The position numbers and the translations under genes were made by a program. From positions 1-27,456 of the forward strand of contig JABANN010000465.1 of the NCBI GenBank assembly GCA_013115125.1: a stretch of DNA of 27,456 bases, in the 5' to 3' direction. The notes below the pieces were generated by a model. That model ran no database searches. It had not been told where the DNA came from and saw nothing but the letters and a program-made list of their open reading frames with translations. Each line of letters begins with the position of its first letter. The first letter of the stretch is position 1. The stretch comes from Perkinsus olseni (Eukaryota; Perkinsozoa; Perkinsida). Positions 1 through 11,059 of the stretch are shown in pieces.

Positions 1-74
<74 letters not shown>

Positions 75-90
75 GTTGTTGTTGTTGTTG
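1..90. repeat. (TTG)n / (CAA)n microsatellite at left edge
   Basis: Uninterrupted trinucleotide repeat for about 72 bases, one extra T, then six more units. Read on the minus strand it is CAA, in frame with the Gln-rich end of the gene at 1-1539. The extra base shifts the register from Gln to Thr codons. The window starts inside the repeat, so its true length is unknown. Confidence 0.97.
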
Positions 91-1539
91 AGTAGGTCGA
101 CTCTGTTGTGAAACCCGCACGCGAGGTTGTTGAGCGGGTCGACTCTGTTGCCGGTGCGATCTGCCTTCAACCTTTTCTTCCGTGAATCGCCTCGCTATGA
201 AGCGTCGAGGAACACCAGAAGCAGTTAGCAGTATGGGTTCCTCCTCGTAAGGGGCGTCGCTAACACGAAGGTACCCCGATTGACTCTCCGCCTTGACCCG
301 CAAGAAGAAGGCACCAGAGTCACATGACAACAGCTCATCAGCGTTGATCAAGTCGAGCGACACCACAGTCCCAGTAGCCAGTTCCACAGCTTCCTTCCCG
401 TCTTTGAGTTGAGGAGATGGGTAGAGAAGGGCTGATCGACGTACCTGAAAACATGGCAAACGCGATGACGGTCGACTCAATAGAGGCGACGAAAGAAGCT
501 AGTATAGACAAAGGTCGCAGACCCACTGAGGGCGGCAATGCAACGCAGAGGAGAAAATCAGCTTTTCAGTTCACCTTGAGCGAGACAGGTTCTTCAACTG
601 AGGGATTCAGCCGAGGAGTTCGCTCATGCCTCTCCTTCAACCAGCATAGTGTCTTCGACCCCTTCTTACTGAGCTTGAGTATTTTGAAATTTTCTCGAAC
701 ATATCGAACCCATCGGGCACGCAGATCCTGAGATGAACTCAGATCTGATATCAATCCACAACACCCGACAGATTCTACTCACACAGTTGTCTAGAACAGT
801 GAGCATGTTAGGATCTTCTCTAACGCTGATGACATTGGGGTTTTCCAGTAGTCGGATCCAATCGGACGAGCTTGGGTCCCCCAAAGCAACCCCAAATATA
901 GCTCGACTGAAGAACTCGGCGACCATGTCTCTGATAGTAGCATTTAGGGTGCCGGTGAAGTACCAGTCGCCCAACTCTTCCAGCTCCCACCCGCTCTTTC
1001 TCAGATCTCCGAGGGCCTCGTCGAAGCCTTTCAGAACTGCCCGCGGACTCTGTTTGATCCAGTGCATCTCGCCTTCTTTGTCGAACCTCCTAAGAGTGTT
1101 TTCAGTCATCAACAACTTCTCACCATTACCACAGTGAAGGAATAAATGATAATGAAGGTTCACTTCATTTCGACTCGCAGTAGCTCGGACGATCCCATCG
1201 AAGCCGAGTAGCTCATCATGCCAACGATGGTTGGCGAGGTTAAACTCGCCAGTCGAATGTTTGTCCATGGCCGAGGTCAATCGAATATGGCAGAGTGATC
1301 TCGGACTCTGTCGCCTGATCAGCCACCTGTCTCTTCGCTTTACGGCACATCCACCAGGTTGGAACTGAACTAGGCTCGACCAGGAACTCCTGAGAGTTAT
1401 CCTTGGTCAGTGTGAAGGCCATATGCTCGACAATACCCCAAGTCGTCTGACGACAGCACACAGGAATCGAGCTGCATCGTGGTAACACAACGCAAGGGTT
1501 GAAGTCTCCAGAAATATCTATTGAACATGCATGGGACAT
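1..1539 (-). CDS. Hypothetical Gln-rich protein, 5' part, running off the left edge
   Basis: I do not recognise this protein. The likely start is the ATG at 1539, followed by an open exon to about 1246 (98 codons, containing WGIVEHMAFTLTKDNSQEF). A second open frame covers about 1211-666 with no stop and sensible composition (for example GWELEELGDWYFTGTLNAT). A 34-nt GT-AG intron at 1245-1212 would join them in phase. Further frames at about 440-91 read EAVELATGTVVSLDLINADE, then EEEPILLTASGVPRRFIARR, and then a Gln-rich tail with two copies of QQSRPxQQ before the CAA repeat. Exon joins between about 665 and 440 are not resolved. The start lies only 20 bp from the stop of the transporter gene at 1560-4292. 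An alternative start is the ATG near 1420. The coding nature is fairly sure; the function is unknown. Confidence 0.55.
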
Positions 1540-1559
1540 GCGGAGTTGATCACATCCAC

Positions 1560-4292
1560 CTAATGCTTCTTGCCGTGTAGTAGTTGATGATGTGTCGAAT
1601 AAGTATATACCAAAGTTCCCGACACAACACAGGAAACCCCGAGGATCTTCCCCGTAGTTAACGACTCTCCGAACAGGTAGGCGCATATGAGCATCTGGAC
1701 CTGAACCACTCGACCACTCCTCAACCCCATGTAGGATTCCTCGAGCTCAGAATCCTGACAGGTCGTCGATGCCATGACAAACAGACCACCAGTGAAGCTA
1801 AAGTCTCCCTCTCTGCGCATAGTCTCAAATCTCCGCTCGACCGTCCGATGCTGAAGCATCTCGATCGACCTCGAGACCTACCCCTCCACGAAGCGCAGAT
1901 ACTATGCTGTATGTTACTGTCGATGTGTGAGTGATCTGCAGCACCACAGCCACGTTGAACAATATGGCGAGCATGGCTGAAACAACAAGAGCCGCGACGT
2001 TGACGTTGAGGTGATACAGTATCCCTCGTCAGTGCCGTGGTGAAAGAGAGAGGATGCCTTACCTGTGACGATTACTTGCACGAGATAGTCCAGGTGAAGA
2101 GAAAGGGCGATAAGATCTTGTAATGATGACTTCACGTCCAAGCACAGGAAGGGTAGCCCAAACAAGATGTACCTTGGACAGAAGCTCCAAGGCCTCGAAG
2201 CAGCGGCAACGGTGTTTAGGGGTGACAAGGAGAAGTCTGGAGGCCGACTCCTTCACTCGAGCACCAATGCTGGCACCAAGCGTACTAACCGACTTAGTCA
2301 GAATCGAGAACTCATGAATATGATGGATCGTGTACTCCACTGACTGTACATCGCGACTATTTCAATCACCACCCTCGGACGGCAATGAACGGCGATCCCC
2401 TTCATGCGTTGAGTTCAAACCCGTGCATGCGAACACGGTCTCGCAAGATTCTAGTGGTCTGCAGAGTGTCGGGAGCACTCACGCAGTATTCGATACGAGA
2501 ACTGTATCGAAAGATGTCAGGCTCGGCTTCGACTTTCCCTCCTCAAAGCCATTACGAATGTCTTGCCGCTTTATAACGAGCGTATGGACTGCTGTGACTA
2601 GAGAGGCAAGAAAGCCCTGAGGAATGGTCAACGCACAGGCGATGCATGCGAGAGGTGGCAACTACGAAGAAGGCTCCCGCTGCGGAGACGCTGATGCGGT
2701 CGAATAGGACGATGACGACGAAGCCAGCGGTAACACAAGTGCATCCGAGAACCTGAGATGGTTCGAGAAGAGATGACGGACGATGGTCGAATGGAAGGGT
2801 CAGCAAGAACAAGCGAATGGCTTGGGCGAATGACTCTGCACAAACTCGAAGTGTAACATATCCTCTATAAACTACAGGGATAGAGGACATTGACTACGAA
2901 GTTTAGCTTTCCAAATTCAATTCGGAATCGAGACTCATCGAACGGGGCGTATTAGAGAGCAGGGGCGGTGACAACACCATTATCGGCACCCCTCTATCTA
3001 GCAGCTCTCAGGCACAACAGCTCAGGAGTTTGAATTTCTGCGCTGGATGTCGCACTGCCACGCATGATATTTCGTGCCGAACCCGCACGTCACGACACGA
3101 ATTGGAGAATGTGTTATTCATCAGCATCCACCATGCGACGGGATAGACCTTACCCTCACCTCTAGTTGAGTAGTGGACTGTCGGTCTTTCGGTAACAACA
3201 TCCAGGACAAGCCTAGGGACATGGGAGTGTTCAAGGCACGAGCCACGACCTGACCACGATGATAGCCCCGCCGTCGTCCGCGGAACCGACTGTGAGCGGA
3301 GGAAGAGGTAAAAAGATGAGGAGCTGTAGGTCAGCTTCTTCTCACTTGGAAGCTGCTAGCGTCGACTCGCATCAAACAGAGCGAGGCAAAGACCAAGCTC
3401 AGAGAGCTGACAATGCACAGATCGAGATGCTGACAAAGATGAACACTCGCAGCTACTCTCCGCAGAGAGGACCTTCCGCCCCTGGAAGATGATTCGGGGG
3501 ACTCAGCCGATGGACAGCAGCAGAGCTCACCTCGTACATAGCAATGAGTAGTGATTTCGGTGATGCCGGAAGAGAGAGGCCAAGCAGATGAGGGTGGGCT
3601 CTATCTGAGCCGCGGCCTCCGCAAGAGCGCTATTCCCGGGTGGTTAACTACTTGCAGCCAATAAACAGAGTACAGCGATGACTGACTGCAACCATAATGA
3701 GAGGAAGGGTGAAGCCTGAAAGAAGACGGACAAGTACACCACACCGGTGTGCAAATGACGTGCGAAAGAACATCGGACGCGGTAGAGCCGCTCCCAGGAC
3801 GGCGTCTCTGTTGATACTAGAATAGAATCGGTGCATAGTTGTACGGTATTGCAAGTCGAGACACCCCAGCGTCGAGACGTGTGCTACTATTAAGGAAGGG
3901 AAGCCAACAATTCGACGGTTCCACCAAACAGTGCATGACGTGCAGTCACGTGCAGTGTGGGCCTCGAGGCCCTCGAGTCGAGGGGCCCATCAATTGGGAT
4001 GAGCTGATGAGACGTTCCCAAAGGACTTCCTCTAGGCCTCTGCCTCAGAGCTCACCACAGTTTGGAAGAGGACTACTCGTTACTACAGCTCTCCCGTTGC
4101 ACTGTAGTGGAAGAGTATTACATATGCTTGCAAGGTGAGCTTGTTGGCCACCACCATGAGGATAGCACACGTACCATAGAACATGCTCACGGCAATAACC
4201 AGTCTTACTTCCTCCAAATAAGGACGTCTCTCACCTACACCTGAGCACTGTCTACTGCCGAGAGCAGCACGATCTCGGCACTCTGACAACAT
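1560..4292 (-). CDS. Nucleotide-sugar transporter, GDP-fucose/TPT-like (SLC35 family)
   Basis: Multi-pass antiporter of the drug/metabolite superfamily, expected in the Golgi or ER membrane to import an activated sugar for glycosylation. Proposed exons (minus strand): 4292-4122, 3715-3652, 3600-3531, 3481-3346, 3249-3160, 2752-2666, 2616-2483, 2292-2257, 2193-2063, 1976-1890, 1708-1560. All phases agree, giving about 384 residues, close to the family's 320-380. Family-like segments in order: AILMVVANKLTLQAY (first helix), PFLSLWLQSVIAVLCLL, SLCLMRVDASSFQVVARAL (compare NLCLKYV..SFYQV.R.L), AGAFFGFLASLVTAVHTL, STVTYSIVSAL, and CAYLFGESLTTGKILGV near the C terminus. The GALNK motif of GDP-mannose carriers is absent (SALLV instead), so the GDP-fucose branch is a better guess. 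The join at 1890/1708 could instead be 1882/1754, adding about 18 residues. Two introns are unusually long (406 and 407 nt). Confidence 0.85.
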
Positions 4293-4342
4293 GGTAGCTC
4301 GGCACGACTTACTTCCTACCCGTCATGCGCAACAAACTGCGG

Positions 4343-5264
4343 CTATGACAAAGAAAGGTGAATTAAGAAACTCTGCTGATGCCAAAGCCGTCCTAGTATG
4401 TACCTCAACTCACTCCGAGAAAAGTTGAGGATCTTACTTTCCAAGGCGCTGTGTGCCTTCTCGTAAGATGCTTCTTCCCCATCCACTGCATCCTCTCGTG
4501 ATCTTCGGATCACTGTCATTCGGTACAACTAACGCCCCGCCCTAGACTGTTACAAACTGATGGTAGGGCAATGTCCCGGCTTGACGGACTAGCTATTCAC
4601 ACCACTCATAACTACTACCCACAGCTCAATTCTTAAGGTTGTATCTAACTCGGAAAGCAACTCAGCTAGAGTACAAGAGCGCAGGGAATATGTCATAGCC
4701 GAACCCGAGGAGTCTTCTGTAACTGCGGGCCCAACCGCTCGAAGGGATCTCAATGACTCAAGTAACACAACTCGTCCTCAACATTTCCCGAAACTTGTAC
4801 TAGTCTGGAATTGGTTTAATGGCCTTCTACTACAACAGCTATCTTCACCTTCTGGTGGCCGGAATACCCAGAGGTTCCATCACGCCGGCCTTCCTTAACG
4901 CCCAGGGGAGGACACGGACAGATACCAGAAAAACTGAGGCGATCCTGAAAATGACGCCGATGATCGAAATAACTGCGGACTTCCTCTCCCAGTGCGTCGT
5001 TCCTAGACCGAAGTCTCGAGTCGTCTAACCGTCGATACAACAGTCATTCCCCAGACCTCATAAGAGCAGCTAGCAGCGGCCTGGCAGCGATCGCTCCTTA
5101 CTGAATCTTGTAGATGAACTCCTTCTTAGCGTAATTCTCCGGCTTGGGCACTCCAGCGCCAGGGGCAGCACCGCTTCGCTTGAGATTCCACATACTAATG
5201 GTACGACTGACGACAATAAACTGCCGAGAGAAAGTCCCCCACAAAACGATGTTGTCCTCCAAAA
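4343..5264 (-). CDS. Coding segments of a membrane/helical protein, probably the 3' part of the J-domain gene
   Basis: Open segments follow the J-domain gene on the same strand. (1) About 5264-5098 encodes NIVLWGTFSRQFIVVSRTIS then a Gly/Pro/Lys-rich piece. It ends at TAA 5098, or splices on at a GTAAGG donor three bases earlier. (2) About 4979-4849 encodes a long hydrophobic helix, SAVISIIGVIFRIASVFLV, followed by basic residues. (3) About 4720-4563 encodes TEDSSGSAMTYSLRS and an amphipathic LAELLSELDTTLRIEL. (4) About 4516-4343 encodes a charged helix (EEASYEKAHSALESK) and ends at TAG 4343. The phases of (1) and (2) can be joined through a 32-nt and a 50-nt intron, but I could not prove the full chain. 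These segments are either the C-terminal membrane part of the J protein or a separate small gene. Confidence 0.4.
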
Positions 5265-5490
5265 CTCAATACTCAAAGATTAAGAAATTTCTTAACGGAA
5301 ATTTTCATGCTTTTGTGAACAGCTCGGCCACAATGAGCGCTCTTCTTCTGAGTGGCTAATTAGGCGCATGCCAGAGGAACAGCTAGCCTTTGACAATACA
5401 AAAACGATCCTCGATCACGAGGCGATGGACTCCTCCTCTGAGATCATCAAGGTCATACCGGCAACCTCAGTCGGGTGTCAACAGACTTAC

Positions 5491-7845
5491 CAACGCACTC
5501 CGCCATAGGGGGCAGCATGTCCTTCATCCTGTTCGAAGTCCCCTTCCTAATCTTAACACGCTTCAACTCCTCCGTTAGGTTGTCAATCTTGCGCTCGATG
5601 AGGATAACCTGGAAAATACAGAAGCAGCGCGCGAAGACCGAAAGCATGACAATGCTACCTGATGACGGAGCTCGAATAATGCCTTAATCATAGACTCTCG
5701 CTCCGCTGGGTCCCAACCAATCGAGCCCTTCTGCTGCGACTTCTCTTCATCTCCTATACTGTCGCCACTAGAATAGACACGCTTCTACGATCCACCTACC
5801 GGCATTATCGGCGTTCTGCAAGATATCCTCGTACTTAGCCTTCATGTCCACAAAGGCCTCCTCATCTCCGCCTGTGGCAGATGATGACCCTTACAAAGAA
5901 CCGCCAAGAATATCACCCTTATCAGGGTGAAGCTCCCTAGACTTCTCCTTATACGCTTTCTTCAGCTCAGCGATATCACAGTTCTCATCCAAACCAAAGA
6001 AAGCGAAAGCGTCGCAACCTGAAAAATCAGCTGCAATCCAAGTAGCAGACCAATACACGCCAGTGACATCACTGCTTGCCCTCACGAGCTGCTGGCATCT
6101 ATCGCCTGCCTGGACAGTTAAAACCCTCCAGCGAAAAGCAAAACCAAAAACTCGTAGTGAACAGCAACAGCGGACCAGACGATAAGAGATCACCCACTCC
6201 ACGCAATAATGAAAACGAGAGGGTAGTAGTTATGATGATGGTGATCACCCTTAGCGTCTTTAATCTCCTTCTCCACCTCCTCAAGATGCCGTCCCTTCTT
6301 CCTCACATGCGATGCCACTACTTCTAATACATTACGTAGCCCCACATCAGTGAGATCGAGCGTCCACCTAGCAAGCACCATAATCACTCCAATAGCGCCA
6401 GTATTCACTACTACTCCTCGACCTCCTCCTTAGCGGTACTAAGCAACCATTTCAACGCTATTGCAACGGGGACCTCCATGCTGTTTCTGCCACCAACGGC
6501 TGCCTCCTTCACCGGTGATAGGGTACTACAGACAGGCTCTTCAGCCTTCTCAGAATCCTAACAACCAACATACACTCACTCAAGTCCGCCAAGGTCTCAC
6601 TTCCGCCTCTTCCTGATGGTCATCTACTTCGTCATCATCGTCCAAGGGCTCTCCATCGACCCCTATACCATCATCATCCTCATCCCCCATACAGCTGCCA
6701 TTTCTCACAGCACTATCAACTCTAGTAGTACAGCTATCATCCGATGGCTCAAAGCGCGTCACGTCCGCTGCGCGCCCACGATCCGGGCTAGCGTCATCAC
6801 CCACGAAGGAGTCGGCGCCCAGCTCTACTCGATTGACCGGAGACGCACTGCTCGACCGTTCCCCAGTGAATGACCGAACCACTCGTATTATCGGCGGGCG
6901 ATTCAACCCCCCTTCACTTCCTCTTGTTGGACCATAGGCCGGCAAACTGGAATCAAGTGTCGGTCCTCGCCCAGGCTTGCCCTCTTCGCAACTCTTACAC
7001 GCCCCCGCATGCATGGACGATGGTCGCGACACCTGCTAAATGGAATTACCATACTCACACCTCACTGGTCTACTACTAAATGAATAGTCGAAGCGCTGGT
7101 AGCAAGACCAGTAGCTCTGCTGCTGCTGCTGAAGGACCTACCAAGGCCACCCCCGTTGGCTGCCATGTACCCCAAGCAGTCACGACCCGGTAGAGCTGGG
7201 GACACCGGCGGGAAATTGCTGAGAGGGGATACCAAAAACACTAGGCAGGCCATCATCGTCTACCTGATAGAACTGCCCATCACCGTGAAAGCAGCAGCTG
7301 CATTATTAGAGTGCTTAGGGCTCCAACCACCCCTAGAGGGTGACTGGGAAGCCGTACACGCCATACCACCACCAGCAGTAGTGGTAGTATTACTGCTAGG
7401 TGTGTAAACATTAGCCGAAGCTGATGATGCTGCTGTACTATTATAACTGCAGTAAGATACCCTGATGGGCCTGCTCGACGTCACTAGCGTTACCTCCCCA
7501 CCGGGCTAGGGACTCCCTTAACAACCTTCCTCACCACTCTTCTCACTACCGAAGGATTACCCACATTACTGGTATCCCTGCGAGCCAGAGAGCTAAATCA
7601 CATACCGTAAATTGCGATGATCACATTATCATGGTAGTAGCATTCATGTCGCTTCGTCCTAGCCGTGAGTTGCCGCCGCCTGGTGCTGCCGCTGACAGCC
7701 CCCCAGGGAATACCGTGGACGATTGACGCAGTCCGCTATCACTAAGGCTGCGAACCTGCCACCAATAGACCTCCAAGCCGGGGGCAAGATTGAACGAAAA
7801 CGATCCTACTTGCTGCGAGCTCCAGCTCTTCAAGTCTTGAACCAT
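5491..7845 (-). CDS. Large disordered protein with an internal J (DnaJ) domain
   Basis: J-domain co-chaperone that should stimulate an Hsp70 ATPase. Exons (minus): 7845-7810, 7755-7625, 7577-7494, 7446-7264, 7218-7077, 7032-6601, 6557-6415, 6367-6249, 6018-5917, 5871-5800, 5753-5659, 5608-5491; then GTAAGT, so the chain continues. Phases agree throughout. About 420 residues of Ser/Ala/Gly/Asn-rich and then acidic sequence lead through a helix (EEVEKEIKDAK) into the J domain: AFFGLDENCDIAELKKAYKE, HPD at RELHPDKGGDEEAF, then MKAKYEDIL. A coiled coil follows (ERKIDNLTEELKRVKI). The 230-nt intron before the J exon leaves an alternative: a separate J protein starting at ATG 6098 (MPAAR, 13-nt first exon), with the upstream gene ending in TAG directly before that ATG. 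I favour one gene because the phases fit. The C terminus is probably in 4343-5264. Confidence 0.8.
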
Positions 7846-8221
7846 CGGCGGAAAATAATCGATTAGCAGGGCGCGCGCTACTACCCTAGACACACTGAAA
7901 GAGGGTCGTTAGAGAGCACTAGCGCAATTCAACCTCGTAGAAAGAGTGTTCCCACACGCCTCTCGCGATAAAACGCCTTAAGAAGCTGATGGCCAGCTGA
8001 GGTCTAGCCTGCTGAAGCAACACGCACTACTCGTAACCGAAAGGTCCACGGTTCGATCCTAGCACACTCCATTTAAAAAAGTGAACTCAACAGATCAATC
8101 TCTGTAGTGACATGGCTGGCATGTAGACAGTTGCTGCACTTGGGCTAATTTTACAGGCACCCCGTCGTCAACATATAAGCGATAATAACAGGTTGAATGG
8201 TCGAGAGCAGTAGTAAGAGGG
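7846..8221. other. Intergenic stretch with a tRNA-like B-box remnant
   Basis: No convincing coding sequence. At 8041-8072 on the plus strand there is a tRNA-like 3' end: a GGTTCGATCC box followed by 12 bases that could be half of a T-stem and an acceptor strand. The T-stem does not pair and no matching 5' half is clear, so this is at best a decayed tRNA or tRNA-derived fragment. The rest should hold the 5' end of the J-domain gene and the 3' end of the protease gene. Confidence 0.4.
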
Positions 8222-10855
8222 TCATCGTTGCTTATCAGCTGCTGATCGTCTACGGTAAAACAAAAGGTAGCTGTTGTTGGTTACTATACTTGATGGTACA
8301 CTTGAGAGCTCGGACACGTGAGCTGAAGAAGAGAAAAGAGAATTATCAGCGAGAAGAGGAGGAGAAGGCAGAAGAGGGTTATCAGCTTACAGTCATCAAA
8401 CCGCCACCATTTACCATCTCCTCCGCTAACATGCGCCGTGTAATGGCCGAAATCAATCGAGCTTGAGCCCGAGTGCTCAATAGTAGCGTATCTAATGCCG
8501 ATCAGTGACGAACGCATGATCCGGAAAGACGCGTACAAATCATAAGCCTCGGTGTCAATAACGAAGCCCTCCACAGGAGCGTCAATCCGATATGTTATCT
8601 TCCTCGCCATTCCCGATGCCGACCAAGTGAACCGTAGAAGACACACAACCTGAGCAGTGACGCCCAGGCTGTTCGAAAGCAGCCTTCACTGTGAACCATA
8701 CCAGCACGGTCGGGAGTTCCTCGAGGTCCATTCTCTTCCGAGCGTCCACTTTCTGTTTGCACTTGTCACATGTCCATTGCTCATGCCCTGAGGGACATTC
8801 ATGCTGACCGAATACCCTCCTTCAACGTACCGTTGAGCAGCTCCTCCTTTCTGAACTGCTGTAGGCAATCGTCCAAGGAGGGTGTACCCTCCCCAGAGGA
8901 GCTAAGGGACAGTGGGAGGACGTAGAAGAGCTCCCTGAGGAGACGACGGGGTGAGTCGGAAAAAGACAAGAAGTGGGAACTACTTAGTTTGGCTCTTGTA
9001 GCCGCAAGAATTGCAATGAACGGTGGAGAGGTAAACTCCTCGGAAAGTGTTAGAGACCACACTTTGCACGCTATCAGACGACGAAGTAGACGACCTGACG
9101 GAAACGAACCATGCCGGGATCGAACCTGCGCCGTCCTCGCAGTGTCGTTACTTCTCCTTTTTCAAAAGCCTCAAGAGAGAGCTTCTAGAGGTCTTGAAGT
9201 CGACTGTCTTATCGACAGCAGTACCACCCATCTCCGTATTCATGGCGTCCAGAATATCACTGAGCAGCTCTTGCGCATCCTGCTGGTTGTAACCAGCCCA
9301 CTGCTTATTCCGCCTGAGAGTATCTCATAGCTACTTAGATTAGGTCAACCTTCATCAGACCATCATGGCAAAGATACTCATTAGTACCACCGAACAGCAG
9401 TCAATACCGTACATCCCGATGATCTCACCTTCCCATGACTTTCTTGAACGCTTTCGGCTCTAACGCTGTTTTCTTGTTACCTACATAACATGGTAAGCGA
9501 ATCTGCGGATTCACACGCTCGAGTAATATCCAAAACTACTATCCAATTGCCCAACGCGCAGCCCTAGCTCCGAGCGAGGCCCTCGTTGTACAGGTACTAC
9601 AAGTGCTTCACATGCTTTACCGTTTCTACTCTTCGAACTATACCAACCACTCTCGTCCCAATACACCCACCTCGAGCACCATATGCGTCTTGAATGAGGC
9701 CCCCGAAGGCTGAGCATATCTCTCCAGTAGAATTCTCGCCACTCGCCACGAAATTGTCATACCTTGAGGTCAGACATGCGACAGAATTGATAGTGTTATT
9801 GCCACAACAGCTAGAGGTGTCAGAATACCTACAGCTCAGTAGTGTGTAGCAAGCACTGCAGTACCGCGTTCATGTAACAAGTATTGCCAAGATTTCGGAT
9901 ACCCACCAGCCCCCCTTCGGGAACATACCGGGTAGACGCAGACCCAGCCGCTTCCACCAACACACGACTGGAGGCACCTGGCGCAACGTGATGACCCTAT
10001 GTGAAGAGAGTCTAAGAGCATTACCATCATCACTCGGGGCCGATTCTACAGAGGCACTAGGAGCGACCACAGGTGCTGCCTGAAAGGGCGGAAGTAAGGA
10101 TGATCTACAGGCTGCCGTACGGGTCGGATATCGTCATCTGTGCTCTTCTTGGCGGTTGGAAGTGCCCGCTCCATAAGAGGGCTAGTTTGGTATTGTTCTG
10201 ATAGAAAAACCATAAAAAGACGATTGAGCTCGCATCTGAACCCTAGTACCAGCTAGGCCTGTGATCTTCTGGCTAGTACTGAGATAACTTCCATCACTTG
10301 TAGAATAGCTACCAATAGAGCTGCTGATAGAGGAGGACTGGGGTCTAGAGGAAAGGATTGTTGGGAGTCACCAGAACGCCGTCAACCCACCCCCTGCCGT
10401 AGCGTCGTTCGAGTGACGCTGAAGGGAATCCAGCGGCGGGTCTGCTGCTGCTGCTGGACTTGTCCGACCCCGGTGCTAGACTGTATCGGTCCCCTGTAGT
10501 TCTCCCAACCAATCGAGTGCTGCTTGAGTTGGAACGCACGTGCCCCGTGAGAGGTCGGATATGAGACGGCCCTCGACCCGGGGGTACCGTTGCGCTTAAA
10601 CCTGACGTGTCCTCCTCCAGAGCACCTGGGCTAGCCGTGTTCTCACCTTTGGGAGCGCTGTGGCCAGCACCAGCAGCAGCGCTCCGGCTCTGCAGCAAGG
10701 CGGCGCTGCCTTGCACTGAGTCAGTTCGGGCGTGTCTGCCGAGTGAAGGTGGTGGCGGTGGACCTGAACCGACCTCGAAGATACCCGTCCCTCCTTCCCC
10801 AGTGAGTATTACTCTTCATGTGCAACGGAGGGGATGAATTAGTCGTTACTGGCAT
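8222..10855 (-). CDS. Ubiquitin-specific protease (USP/UBP family, peptidase C19)
   Basis: Cysteine deubiquitinase that removes ubiquitin from proteins. Fifteen exons (minus): 10855-10813, 10763-10647, 10601-10391, 10344-10250, 10197-10121, 10079-10025, 9977-9833, 9762-9671, 9480-9429, 9313-9152, 9070-8984, 8934-8831, 8787-8702, 8649-8391, 8322-8222. Every phase fits; about 561 residues. The first ~200 residues are disordered (Ser/Pro/Gly-rich). Cys box: [19 protein letters not shown]. Then [30 protein letters not shown], and a zinc ribbon formed by CNSC and CDKC. His box: [17 protein letters not shown], then WWRFDD, ending with SYLLFYRR, as expected for the end of the fold. The catalytic Cys, His and Asp are all present, so it looks active. 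The start was chosen because an ATG exon joins in phase through a 49-nt intron. The gene lies head to head with the plus-strand gene at 11060. Confidence 0.95.
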
Positions 10856-11059
10856 GCCACTACTGTACAAAATCTGATAACCTCACCACAGACTGATGAT
10901 GCAAGAAGCGCGGATGAAAATTGTCAAACATGGCCGTCTTGGCCGTCGGAGCGAAGCACCCTTCCGCCGCGCTCACGAATAAAAAGATCTTTCTCCCTTG
11001 TTACCACGGCCCACGGTTGTGCCCGACTTCCAACTTCTCCATAGTCTGTCGTTCTCCTA
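10856..11059. promoter_or_regulatory. Divergent intergenic region, probable shared promoter
   Basis: Only 204 bp separate the start codons of the minus-strand protease gene (10855) and the plus-strand PDZ-like gene (11060), so regulatory DNA for both must lie here or inside the genes. I see no TATA box. A pyrimidine-rich tract ending in CCATAG at 11044, 15 bp before the plus-strand ATG, could be a 5' splice-leader acceptor or simply 5' UTR. The role is inferred from gene orientation. Confidence 0.45.

Noticed and set aside
2552-2890. Longer minus-strand frame through SFAQAIRLFLLTLPF upstream of the transporter exon at 2752
   Set aside because: It looks transporter-like, but exon 3249-3160 joins in phase to 2752 and already supplies that helix, so this part is intronic.
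5341-5512. Plus-strand frame reading SSSEWLIRRMPEEQLAFDN
   Set aside because: It overlaps splice-consistent minus-strand exons of the J-domain gene and has no partner exons on its own strand.
8020-8072. tRNA-like sequence on the plus strand with GGTTCGATCC and an acceptor-like end
   Set aside because: The T-stem pairs at only two of five positions, the anticodon stem does not form, and no clear 5' acceptor strand lies at the right distance. It is not called as a tRNA gene.
9100-9135. tRNA-like B box (GGTTCGATCCCGG) on the minus strand inside a protease intron
   Set aside because: No A box, acceptor or anticodon arm is found upstream; it lies in an 81-nt intron and is probably chance or a tiny fragment.
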